A stretch of DNA of 64,000 bases from Thuidium tamariscinum (taxonomy: Eukaryota > Streptophyta > Bryopsida > Hypnales > Thuidiaceae). The stretch lies in the NCBI GenBank assembly GCA_947034885.2, contig OX344757.2:4278001-4342000 (forward strand). The letters run 5' to 3'. Numbering within the stretch: position 1 is the first letter of the stretch; every line of letters begins with the position of its first letter. The notes below the pieces were generated by a model. The model was not told the DNA's origin and did not search any database. It saw only the letters and a program-made list of their open reading frames with translations. This document shows positions 33,566 through 45,271 of this stretch, one piece after another. The position numbers were made by a program, and so were the translations under genes.

Positions 33566-34560
33566 TAAATCAAGAAAGACTTAATTTGCCTTGTACAAAT
33601 ATAACAAGGTATAGACCAGGGGTATAGACTATTCAATTATAAGGTAGATCGATCTCGACGTCTACGTACACACAAACCTTCCGATCAACAATCCCGATCC
33701 ACCACAGCTCACAATCACAGTTCAATTAATTGCATATTCAACCGAATATACCATTCAAATAATTCTCAATAGCAAGCAAAAAGCATGGAAGGAAGGATCG
33801 CAAGTACTCGAAATCATACCGGTACCTCTGCGACTGCCTGCGATTCCTGTTTTCACTCCCACAATGTAGTCCAGCATCCAGCAGGTAATCAAGGCACTAT
33901 GGATCACTCTATCGAGAATCCAGTGCCCTCAAACAGCTTCATGCAACACCCTGCACCGTGTTATCGATCCAAAGCTCTTAATTACAGCACCGATCGAATG
34001 ATTTAATTTCAATTCGATTAATTTCGGACTCGAATCAGCGACGTGAGTGTTACGGATGATTGCAATCTCAGTACGTATATAGCCTTGAATTGAAGACAGA
34101 AGGAAGGCTCTCAAATCGCCTAGTATCTTCGAAATGAAACAGGACACAGACTAATGAATCGATTCGATCAATTCGAAGGCTCGTCTCGATTGACAATCCA
34201 AGCCAGACCACCACAATTTCGTTTACAGAAATCGAAGCTTGAGAGCAAGCAGCAAGCATGGAATTGAAGGAAGGTAGTCCGTGAAATCTAGCTGAAGCTC
34301 TGCAGCTGCAGATTGACGACGCGGTTGATTGCAAGTGCCGATACTTGAACAGGATTGCATCGAATGTGCAGTGCAATGTTGAAGAAAATTAACTAAGGCG
34401 ACATGGATTCCGCAACAACCGAGCTTCAGCAACACATGCCGTTGCGCTTGTGAAATTCTGGAAACCATCCTCGGGATTAAAAGAGCGGGGGCGGGACGAG
34501 GTCGGCCTTCATGACTGACTGCGACGTCTACCACACCCATTTCCGCGCCTGGGCCCTAAA

Positions 34561-35517
34561 CCGTGGAACTTCTGGACCATCCAACCTTAGGACACTGATT
34601 TGTCTTCTTAGTGAGTAACTTAGTGAGTGGATAAGAGAAATTTCTACGAGGAAAGTAGTGTCACTAGAAAATTTGTTTGAGAGGGAATTGGTGGAAATAG
34701 GGTATTATTTCAACTTGCACTAATTCAAAATAGTGTGATTTTAGTGTTACAGGAAGTAATATCTAGGATAAATTAGTGTAGTGATCTTTTTTCATAATAT
34801 TATTTTCTAAATTGTAAAGGTAATCTTGTTAAACAAAGCATGCATGTGGTCTCCAATACGCTTTTGACGGCCCAAGAATATTGGTTCAAAATAGTTTTAA
34901 GAAAAACAATCTTTGACTGGTATGAGTCTTGGAGGTTAGGTTATTTCATGACATTCTTTCCTATCCTTTCTTTAAGGTCAATGGAAATAGAGAATATTGG
35001 TGAATGATGTTATAGAGGGGCCTCAATCAATTCTAAGAGAGCTAAGAGATTTAAGAAAGAGTTCTCTTTTGAGGATGTGATGACCTAGCTTATATTTTTG
35101 GATCACTTAAAGGGATATATAATTATCCTTATATGCTTAGGTCTTCAATAGTGTTTTGCAAATCATTATTGTTTTGTGCAACTATTCTCTTTGATATATA
35201 ATTTTACTAAAGTGTAAACTTCATTACTAGTGTCTTTTACTTCTCATTAATGAAGAAATGCAGATGGATGGTATTTTGATAAAGTGATGTGTACTCTACT
35301 CTCATCCATTTTATAAACAAAAAAATGTTTTTTTGGTTGAATTCATCAATATTTTTATCCAAAACTAGTGGTTTCATCCATATAATTTGTAGAAATGAAA
35401 AAAGTTGGCAAATAATGACTATATGTGGAGAACCAAAAGTAGAAATGGTTTGAAAATGGCCCAATATGGCCCATTGTGCCAAAAATAAAGTGATCGCCTA
35501 GCACTAAATCTTTTAAA
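34561..35517. other. Sequence shared with the third segment copy
   Basis: AT-rich, no gene. It matches 57600-58860 in order, with landmarks CCAAGAATATTGG, GTCTTGGAGGTTA and GGAAATAGAGAATATTGGTG. The equivalent of the 58139-58277 MITE is absent here. Confidence 0.6.
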
Positions 35518-35521
35518 TTAA

Positions 35522-36446
35522 CCCCTAAAGGACCAACATGCCTTTTTTGGCAACATAGCAATTTTGGGCAAGTACATGTGACTAGAGATTTTCATGTTTT
35601 GGAACCAAAATTTAATAGAAGGTGTGGACTAGGAGTATCTTCAAAGCCCAACAATTTTTGTGACTTTTGACTACATGGTTGAAAAGTTATCATATGATAT
35701 GTTGTTTGTTTCTCAACTTGGGCAGTTCGGGCAAATAAAAAAAATTGATTTTTTTGGAAATAAAAATTTGAAATTGGTTTTATAGATTTATATATACGTG
35801 GAAATCTTTGAATCATTCCATTTGAATTAATGAGTCAAAAGTTATGAAGAATTTTAGTTTCCGGGTAGTTATAGATTTTCTACTCTAAAAAAAACTTTGA
35901 AGTCCTTTGTTTTACTCAATTTTCAATTTTTTTGAAAAAAATTTAAAAAATTGGATTTAGATTGTTTATTACAACATTTGAACCATTGGGATTGGCATTT
36001 TTCAATTCAACAAATAAATTGTTAACATTTTAGTATCTTGAATCATTCTCTACTTCTTTCTACTTACTATTTTTTTTGTATATGTTGTACAATTCCAAAT
36101 TATTTGAAAAATTTCAAGCATGTATCCAACTTGAATTGAAGAATGAATCAAAAGAGTAACAACCATTTTGAAAAAAATTCATACAAATGTGACCTTTTGA
36201 ATTGCAGCTACCTAGATTTTCGCAGTGGTAAGAAAAGGACTTTTGCAACTTCAAATACTATTATCTTACAATCTACGTGGCAAAACTTCCTGAAATTTTT
36301 TCTACATCTTTTTGAACTAATGAACTAAAAGATCCTATGGATACATTATACTAAAAATGTTTCTTTTTCTAAAATTTGGTAGTTGTCCTTGAAATGACAG
36401 TTTTGGAGTAGTTTTAGTGAAAACATAGTCAAAAACCTTTAGGGGT
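35522..36446. mobile_element. TTAA-flanked inverted-repeat element (piggyBac-like MITE), copy 2
   Basis: TTAA at 35518-35521 is followed by CCCCTAAAGG. The right end is CCTTTAGGGG followed by TTAA at 36447-36450, so both target-site copies and both inverted ends are intact. Length is 925 bp. It is the reverse orientation of copies 1 and 3. Non-coding. The third segment copy (57.5-59.7 kb) lacks it. Confidence 0.75.
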
Positions 36447-36568
36447 TAAGATAGTGCCTAATATTTTGTATTTGTATGGTTGAAATTTTTCAACTAGAAA
36501 AAAATGTTGAAGCAATTTAGTTACCATTGATGATCACATTTGAAATATTTTAATTCATATTTGAAAAT

Positions 36569-37661
36569 GGGTGAATGCAAGAAACACTTAAAGCCTTTTG
36601 TCACACCCTAATTTTTTGCTTGTTTTTTGGCCATAATTTTTGTGTTTTAGTTACAAATGACTCAAAATTTATAAGAAAGCTACTCATAGCTATTATGTAT
36701 CTATAATGAATTTTGGAGATTTTTCAAAAATAATTTATTATTTTTAAATAGCCCCGAAAATTTCTCACAGTACTCAATTTAGGGGTTTTTAGCACCATTT
36801 ATCTCCAAAAAAAAAGAATTTTGACCTAAATTTTATAGAGTATGGTCTCTTAGTAGACTTATACCTACTGTCTAAAGGAATTCTAAAAATACTTATTTTT
36901 AAGTGTTGTAGAAGTCCACAAAGAAAGCTTCATTCTGCATTTTTTTCCAAAGGTTTAAAACATTATTTTGGTGAGTTCTTTGGTCAAATCTCATCACCAA
37001 AAAGTTTTTTCAAGTTTTATATTTTTATGTATTTAAAAAAATAATAATCCTATTTTTTACAAATTAAAATGTCACAAGTTGTATTTTCTTCACCGGAATT
37101 CTATGAGAATTCTATGTCCAAAGTTCCGGTGAAGAAAATATAGCTTGTGACATTTTAATTTGTAAAAAATATAATTATTTTTTCTTAAAAAACATAAAAA
37201 CATAAAACTTGAAAAAACTTTTTGGTGATGAGATTTGACCAAAAAACTCACCAAAATAATGTTTTAAACCTTTGGAAAAAAATGTGGAATGAAGCTCTCT
37301 TTGTGGACTTCTACAACACTTAAAAATAAGTATTTTTATAATTCCTTTGGACAATAGGTAAGAGTCTACTAATAAACCATCCTCTCTAAATTTTAGGTCA
37401 AAATTCGTTTTTTTGGAGATAAATGGTGCTAAAAAACCCTAAATTGAGTATTATGAGAAATTTTTGGGACTACTTAAAAATAATAAATTATTTTTAAAAA
37501 ATCTCCAAAATTCATTATAGATACATAGTAGCTATGAATATCTCCCATATAAATTTTGAGTCATTTGGAACTAAAACACAAAAGTTATGGCTAAAAGAAA
37601 AATCAAAAACTAGGGTGTGACAAAACGCAACAAATAGTTCAAGTGTTTCTTGCATTCACCC
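36569..37661. mobile_element. Full-length foldback element, CAAGAAACACTT family, copy 3
   Basis: The ends GGGTGAATGCAAGAAACACT and AAGTGTTTCTTGCATTCACC C are inverted, and the two halves are inverted repeats over nearly their full length, about 530 bp per arm, meeting near 37110 at TTCACCGGAATTCTATGAGA ATTC. Arms include matching blocks around TTGACCAAAAAACTCACC. Transcription through it would give a very long hairpin RNA. Segment copy C has an empty site: TTTGAAAAT directly followed by AAAAGATCCTAAACTAG. Confidence 0.85.
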
Positions 37662-38807
37662 AAATCCTAAATCCTAAACTAGACTAAGAATGATTGAGAT
37701 ATGGATAATCAACTACCACCAAGTAGGCTAATTTTTTTAACATATTTGATCTCTAAGGTAGGTGGGTGGTGAATGCAAGGACTATCCTTTAATTTAGAGA
37801 AGAATTTGGAACATTACAATGTCCACAATATTCATTAGTGTATATAGTCCAAGAAGAAATATTAGCTTAATTGGCTTAAATCCTACATTTTTTTGGACCA
37901 ACTAGTTGTTTAGAGTATACTCTCCGCTAGGCCTTAAGAAAATAAGAAAATATTTTCTTTTTTTCCTCTAAAATGATAAGTTTTTTTCCTAAAATTTTGA
38001 ACTCGATTCATAATTTTTAGATTTCTTCCAACTAACTTGTAACTAAATAGCAATACTCCCTATTCATTGTTAGTGTAATAATTATTTGAATTAGTGTGCT
38101 TTACCATTTGATCAAGACATCAATTGAACTTATCAATATAAATCAATAAATACGTGAATTATAGGATAATCTACCAACTTACAAAATTTAGACAAATGTA
38201 AGTTGTATATATTAATAGTCAAAATGCTCAAAAATATATAGATTTTAGAGATATATTTTTGTATAAAATCTACATATTGTAAAAAAAATTTTGCTCAAGA
38301 ATTTATAAGATGTCCTTAGTACTTAATGAATCTTTTTTTTTTTTATTGTGGATTGTAGATGCACCCTATGTCCCTCTATGCTAAAAAATATCTTTAAAAA
38401 TTAGAACTCAAGTTGTTCTAGTAGCTTTGTTTTTGCCCATAGAAACAAATTGCACCATTTTATAATGGTTTGTTACTTTTAGTAATAAAAATTAGTCTTT
38501 TTTCACCATTTATTTTTCAATTCTATGTAAACCCTACGTAATTATGTACTTGTTTCATAATGGTTTGCTACTTTTAGTGATAAAAAGTAATATTTCTTCA
38601 CTATTTATTTTGTATTTTTATTTAGACATACATATACAACTATAAACAAGGGAGATTATTGATGAGTATTTGGAATGTTTGGAATTGAAGAAGCTTCAAG
38701 AAAAATTGTAGTTGTGAGAATGATTTTTTACATCCATGTCAAACTTTAAACTGCAAAATGACACTACACAAAAGGCTAGAAAAATCATTCTCACAACTAC
38801 ACATTTC
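37662..38807. other. AT-rich sequence shared with segment copy C
   Basis: Aligns with about 58980-59690 (landmarks ATAATCAACTACCACCAA and AGACATCAATTGAAC). No gene is seen. Confidence 0.5.
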
Positions 38808-39310
38808 AATAGATTTTGAATATCTTCCTCAAAATGAATCTTTCAATTTGAACTTTGCCACACATATTATTGACATAGAGGTGATCTCTTGAAAAAAATT
38901 TCATGGTAAATATCAATTCTTCAAGCCTTAAGAGGGTGTCAAAGTTGGTAATAGTACAATTGTTTCCGACAACTTTATATGTTGATAGATTTCAAATATC
39001 TTTTTAGTACAATCTTTCACCCTAGAAATTTTGCACAAATATTATCAACATAGAGATGATCTCATGAATGAAATTTCATGGCAAAAAAGGTTTTCCAATC
39101 CTTCAAAGGGTGTCAAAGTTGGCAATAGTGGAATTTTTCTCACATCTATAGATGTTGATAGATTTCAAATATCTTTTATTGTGTGAATCTTTTGATCTTC
39201 AAAATTTGTCACGCATGTTATTGACATAGAGATGATGTGCCAAAGTTTTCACTATATAGCCTGAACAATTTTTCAAACTTTGGGAGGGTTTCAAAGTTAG
39301 CAACAGTCAA
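38808..39310. repeat. Tandem repeat, about 180 bp unit, three copies
   Basis: GATAGATTTCAAATATCTTT, TTATTGACATAGAGATGATC and GGGTGTCAAAGTTGGCAATA GT recur in the same order three times, the last copy shortened. Confidence 0.8.
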
Positions 39311-39359
39311 GTTTCTTTCCTTGCAAATGCAAAAATGCCATTTTCACTTGTACCCTATA

Positions 39360-39545
39360 GTTACTGTACAAGAATGCACTACTTTTGAATTAGATATTGT
39401 TGTATTTGGGACTCATGAACCTCCATGTGTAGAAATGAAATTATTTGTAGAAGTATTTGCTGACTTTGATGGCTTGTAAAGTAACTTTCTTGGAAAAAGC
39501 AACTTCATTGTTAAGGCAACCTAATTTCACTATTTTGCGTAGTCA
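39360..39545 (+). repeat. Dispersed repeat with a conserved peptide, copy 2
   Basis: Inverted match to 19490-19700. An 80-codon frame opens at 39237 and ends in CTTFELDIVVFGTHEP, PCVEMKLFVEVF and ADFDGL with the stop at 39477-39479. Family unknown. Confidence 0.45.
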
Positions 39546-40960
39546 TCATTTGTACACTTCATATACAAACTCGAAGCAGAGTGAAGCTACAAAGAACAAA
39601 GAATCCTTGCCAAGGCAAAGTTGTAGGACAACAGACCGAAATATGTAGACCAACATACAGCTATTGCAGTAGATGATCAAATCAATGAAGTGAGCAGTTG
39701 CAGAGGAACGGTGGAAGTAATCGCAACTCACCAAACACCTCCACAACCAGGCACTTCAAAGCATTCCAAACACAAGTTTGAAGCACATGGCCTCTGATTA
39801 AGCTCAGAATTACAGGATGTCCGCCTCGCAAACATTCAAAAAGATCAAGGATTGGGCAACTTCGCCATGCCTTGAAAAACTCCATGGCCTCTGATTAATC
39901 TTTTGAGCTTTCCAACTATTTTACCATTCACAATCAAGCTTGTTATAGCCGAATGTCTCTGTCGATCGCACCTAGCAACTAATTGGAGGGTGATTGAATT
40001 CTCATGCGAAAAGCCACTGGACCAGGAGAGGCTGCTGATCTGCGTAAGTGACATTGAGGAGCTAACACGGGAGGATGCTTTATCCGAACATCTTTGACTC
40101 CTAAGAGCCGAGCACGCAAGGCAAAGATCGAGGCAAGACAACAGGCTGCGGGTGCCATTGTAGGGTAGATCATGTCCTTCACGTTGAAAATTGAAATCTG
40201 TGCAATACTTGACTCGTACTTACAGAGCGGAGGGATTTACTGACATAGATGTCTTTGGCTCTTGTGATTCGAAGTGGACAACGTTGGAAGTGCCGCCCAA
40301 GAAGCGTATGAAAAGGTACGAACGTTGCCCTTTAAAAATTTCACGCTATGAGAGTTGTCAGTGTGTCCTCACAAGTCTGTTGTTCCTGAAGTATAATCTC
40401 TTTCCGCGTACTCACAAAGTTTTGTTGATGTCGTTGGAGGCATTCACGGACGCGCGCAATCATACATGCACATAGCGGACACTGATTGAGTCTGCGTTCA
40501 TGAGAATCATGTCCTTTCTTCTTTGACCCACCATACAGAAATATGTCAACGATTCAATTCCGTGGCAACCCTGAAGAGCTAGACTCCGGCAGGCTCTCTC
40601 GATCGGTGCGTGCGATTGCCACGATCAGAGCAGATGCTTTTGTAAGACAGCCGGGACCCGAAACCTCTGTTACGTTGGCAACCTTCGCCGCCACTTGTGG
40701 AGTGACCGACTCGCTGGTATCTGCACATGATTGTTACGCGTAATTGATAACCCGAAGACGATGGTACACTCCTGGAATTGTGTAAATCAGACGAGTTTCG
40801 CAGACTTCTTAGTGCCAACAGAGGTCGCAAAACAAACGAGCAGGAAACCGAGGGAACCAAAAGTGTGCTCACAGTCTGGAAGAAACTGGGCTCTAATTTT
40901 TGCAGGCAATGTCTGAATTTAATCAAACTTGTTGGGAAATCTGCAATCAGTCTCTTCTAG
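39546..40960. other. GC-richer island, possible decayed gene
   Basis: Composition rises to gene-like levels with many overlapping short open frames on both strands. The best candidate pieces on the + strand are FSCEKPLDQERLLICVSDIE ELTRE (to 40097) and, in another frame just after it, TPKSRARKAKIEARQQAAGA IVG (about 40080-40165). That could be one coding stretch with a frameshift. No family is recognised and no complete gene can be supported. Confidence 0.3.
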
Positions 40961-42090
40961 TTTGTGTGTTAAAATTCTCAGATCAATCCAAGATGTACTG
41001 AATTTTTGAAAGTCATTCCAAGTTCATGGGTTGAATTTGAGTTCACCATCCTACATTTTGATGGCTGCAACTTTCATGGCTTGTATTTTTCTCACCCAAT
41101 GTTTTTTTTTAATAAAATTTGGTGGGTTATGTTCCCCATGAAGTCTAGTTGTCGTGGTCAAATTTCCATGCTGAGTTGACTACTTGGGAGCAATTGGAAG
41201 TTCAAAATCTAGACATTTTTAGATTACAATGAACTTTGGCATCTTGTTTCTTCTTCATACAATAATTTTTTTTTATGGTAAAGTTGATCATACTATTCTA
41301 GTTTGAACATGTGGTTAAATTTCATGTCAATTCAAGAAGTTATGAATTTCTTTGAAGCATTTTAGTAGGAGGTTCAACCTTAGATTTGTCTTTTGCATTT
41401 TATGACATTGTAAGTCCATTTTGCAGACACAATGAGTCAATTGAATGATGTTTTAATGATGGTTATGAAGCACTTTATAGATTAAGATTCTTCTATTTGA
41501 GTAGGTTTAGGAATCAAATTTCAGCTCCATATGCGTTGCAAGGAAAAGTCCAACATCTTTTTTTGATACAAATAATTTATCATCTTGCAATCTATAAGCC
41601 CAAATGACTCCAAATCTTGTTAACATCATCTACATGTACACTACAAAAATATACAATCAAAAATTCTATACCTTAGTGACATTTAGAACTATAACACTTC
41701 AAAAACAATGATGTTTTTACCCCCAAAAGGCCCTGTGCATTTTGGGGTTAATGTCCGAATTGCAACAAATAATTTTAGTCATAGATCACCCACAGGTGAA
41801 TTTTGAACTGAATTGACAAGCTTTTAGCTAGGTTAATAGTTTTAATTTTCTCTCCTTAAGTTCTTTTTCTTTGCTTTCAAATAGACCAGCCATCACTTCT
41901 TCTTTCTTCATGAACCATCTTCTCATGATCTTAATTGACTTATAAGTACACAAATATCACCTGAAGCTGCCATTTTCACTCAATGTCCATTTACCACACA
42001 TGCATAGTTCATTATCAGGGTCAATATAGAGTGCGATTTTACACACAGCGCGATTTTAGGTGTACCCACCTCAGTTGTGCGGTGCTTGAC
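40961..42090. other. AT-rich spacer before segment copy B
   Basis: No gene, RNA or clear inverted repeat seen. Confidence 0.4.
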
Positions 42091-43415
42091 AGCGTGCACA
42101 GAAATTCTATTGTACAAGCAAAGCATATGGAGTTGGTATATATCAAGATATAATTGTAGCTTACACTGTTCATTTTTCGAATTGGTCATTCAATTAGGGA
42201 TTGCTAGGAGATCATCCCTCCATCAGAGGTTTTTTTTCATTTTTGAAGTAGTGGCATAGTGGCGATATAAAATGTTATAGTGGTGTTCCAAATTACAAAA
42301 TTCTTCCACCTATAATGTATAGTATCATTTTCATCTACAATTAGACAATTTCATCCAAGTTTTTTTGCATTTTTTGGGGTGTTTTTTAGTCAAATTATTT
42401 TTTCTAGAGCAATCTGGCACTAGAAAGCAAAAAAAAAAACCCTGCTCTCCATCATACTTGGACCCCATTTTGACTCTTCCTCATACCTCTGTTATCTCCA
42501 CAATTTGCAACACATCAATGTTCTTCACTGATTTAGGTGAAATTTGGCCCCCATCTGCAATGTATGTTACTTGTTTACAATTCTATCAACAGAAATGGTC
42601 ATTCCAACAACAAATCCTTGCAAATGGGTATTTTGAAGATCTTCTTTGAAAGAGAGGTTTAAGTGAGTTTCTCCTGTAGTTGGTTTTTTTAATTTTTTGA
42701 AACATGTTGTTGAAGAAACATGTTGTAAGGGTTCTATCAAGTAGAGAGGTTTTGATTTCACGTAAGGAACGAACGTATCACCACCAAGTATAGAACCCAC
42801 AATCACCCTATTAGGATTGGATACCTCTCCACCATCATCCAATAGTTTAAGGTCATCTCTGGCCCCATGTAGTTGGTATAAAGTGGTTGTAACTTAGATT
42901 GGCAAGGGACTAAGTATTTGTTTGTTATTTGATGTCCTTCAACTTGCATGGTTGTTGCGGAAACAAAAAGAAAGGGAATTAAGACCAAACCTCACCTAAA
43001 ATAGAGACTATTTTGAATGTGCCAAAGCAATATGGAAAAAACATCACACCAAACAAAGGTGGATGGATGCAATTGGTGATGAAAGCAAATATAATTGGTT
43101 TTCATTCTCCTAGCATGCATTTTTGGGGGTTTAGTGAATAAGCTGCAAACTCTTTGAACTGTTGGAAAAAACTATATCAAAAGTTGACCCTACACTCTAT
43201 ATAGTTAGAAGCTTGTACATTTTAGGCAAGCATATGAAGAGGTTGGTTTCAAAACACGTTGCAACAATTAGGTGTATTGACCTTAACCAAAACAAGCAGT
43301 TTAGTGGTGCTCAAGTGATTGTTATGAATAGCAAGCATGTCAAGAAAATCAAGTTTTAGTTAGATGTGACTAATGTTCACCTTTCAATCTAGCATTCTCT
43401 GAAACAACACAATAA

Positions 43416-43681
43416 TCATAAGAGGTTTTTTCAGGGGTCTAAAAGATTGTTTCAGCCCTGTTGCCCAGTCTGTGAACCCGTTAGATTAAATAATAATAAT
43501 AATAAATTTAAAAAAATTAAAAAAAAATTTAAATTAATTTTTATGTAAAAAATAATTGAATATTAATATCTGATGTGGCAATCTCTTGGCCACATCAAAT
43601 TGCCTCTGTGGCAGCTTTCAGCAAGTTCCCATAGTCCAAGAACTCGCGGTCTTCTACACAAGCTAAAAAACCTCTTATGCT
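43416..43681. mobile_element. MITE with CATAAGAGGTTTTTT ends
   Basis: Left CATAAGAGGTTTTTTCAG is inverted as the right AAAAAACCTCTTATG. The interior has an AATAAT microsatellite and an AT-rich core. The related element at 61314-61660 shares the end pattern and CTGCGAGTTCCC-like sequence. The matching place in segment A lacks it. Confidence 0.65.
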
Positions 43682-44216
43682 TAAGGTAATGTACATAAAT
43701 GTACATTTCTAAAGATTGAATACAACTTACTTCATAAATCTACATGTAATACCAAGTCCAACTTGGAAGGCAACTTTTTAGTCTCATGCATAGAGTAGAT
43801 TGCAATACATAATTGTTCTTTCCATTCTAAGTCCTTACATCTACGGTCAATAGATTGCAAATAGGAATATTCTCAACTGAGTACAACGTGGCATTTGGTA
43901 CCAATGACCAATTTGGTATAATTGCTCTTAGGCTTTTGGATGTAGAACATTTATTATCCAGATGGAAACATTGCAACATAAGGAGTCAAGGATTTTATTT
44001 ATTTTTAAACGTAGTCAAGGATTTTAGACTAGAACTGTGCTACCCTCCAAACAGAAGACTAACTTCTGCTGCTTCAAAAAGGTTATTCTTTCACCATTTC
44101 CTGTACAGATAAACGTCCCTCTATCAGATGTTGAAAAAAAAACATGAGCTATCAATGGTTTGATGACTATGAAGGATCTACCACAATTGGCATGACTGTT
44201 AGAAATTCAGTATTTT

Positions 44217-44528
44217 ATGGGGAATTTCATTAAAATGGTGGTATTTTGTATACCATTTTTAGATTGCACACTCTAAACTGAATCCTGACATCTAGGATAG
44301 GTAAAGATTTTCAAACATCTAAGACACATATAGATTTAAAAATCTATGACAAATTTAGATTTCAAAACACATAGTTTGAAACATCTTGGACAAATATAGA
44401 TTCTAGACATAAAACAAATATAGATCTTAAAAATCAATGATTAGTTTAGATTTTAGACCTTGAGGTCTAAATTGTAAAAAGTGGCGAAGTAAATAATGGA
44501 ATGTCGCCAATTTAATGAAATTTGCCAT
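44217..44528. mobile_element. MITE, ATGGYRAATTTC family, full copy
   Basis: Left ATGGGGAATTTCATTAAAAT GG and right AATTTAATGAAATTTGCCAT are inverted. Inside are several short direct repeats of the form ATAGATTTCAAAAATCTATG AC. Segment A reads through without it (near 32130). Confidence 0.75.
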
Positions 44529-44678
44529 AAATGAGAATGAGCGTGAGGATAGACTTTTCTCTGGGATTGAGTTTCTAGCAACTATAGTAAGATATTAAAC
44601 ACTCGAGTCATGTAGAAAACAAAAGAAATGAAATGAAATTGCATTGTTATTTCCATTGAAGAAAAGCGAGATGGAGAC

Positions 44679-44869
44679 ATGACATTCAGTAGCATTGGTT
44701 GGCATTGCCTTTGGAGGGTGTGGAATATTCGACATCCCAACAGTGTTTCATTAGTAACTACTAAAGGAAGTGGGCAAGTGAAGAATGGAGAGGCTGTTGG
44801 GATGTGGAATATGCCACACCCTTCATTGTAGAAGGAAGGCAGTGCCACAACATGCTACTGAATGTTATG
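44679..44869. mobile_element. Short foldback MITE with long inverted ends
   Basis: ATGACATTCAGTAGCATTGG continues to GGTGTGGAATATTCGACATC CCAACAG on the left. The right arm GGATGTGGAATATGCCACAC CC runs to ATGCTACTGAATGTTAT as its reverse complement. The arms are about 75 bp in a 191 bp element. The matching place in segment A lacks it. Confidence 0.8.
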
Positions 44870-45271
44870 AAAGGGTTGCATTTGTCATTTGAACAATTAT
44901 TGTAGCTAAAATGGAAAAGAACTTAAACTGGGGATAGTTTTAGTCAGTTTTTTTTTCCTAGGCGATTTGGAGCAAAATTGCACCAATTTTTTTTGCTTGG
45001 CACCACACCTATAGAAAATAAACAATAAAATTTTGGATGAAATCGTCAATAGAATTCAAATTTTTTTAAACTATTGGATGAAATCACCAATTGAAATAAT
45101 TGATGAAAATAGGATGATAGATATGTATTATGTGCTAATATGATATTTTCTATCCAATATATGGATGAATGTTGAAATTTGGAGCACCACAATAAAATGA
45201 AGTATCGCCACTTTGATACTTCACAAGAAATGAAAAAAAACAAAACTAGTTTCAGTCTCACCTTGCTTGAA

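Larger units (their letters stand above)
30690..34560. repeat. Duplicated segment, copy A
   Basis: From TTCACAGAAATTCTATTGTA onward this segment aligns with 42091-47480 in the same orientation, in order, with moderate divergence and several insertions in copy B. Matching landmarks include TACATAAATGTACATTTCTA AAGATTGAAT, GAAGGATCTACCACAATTG and the coding exons on the - strand. Outside the - strand gene it holds no other supported gene. Confidence 0.8.

Noticed and set aside
34223-34540. 105-codon - strand frame upstream of gene A
   Set aside because: Not conserved in copies B or C; lies in the leader exon region.
44582-44848. 88-codon - strand frame
   Set aside because: Lies across the foldback MITE at 44679-44869 and is explained by it.
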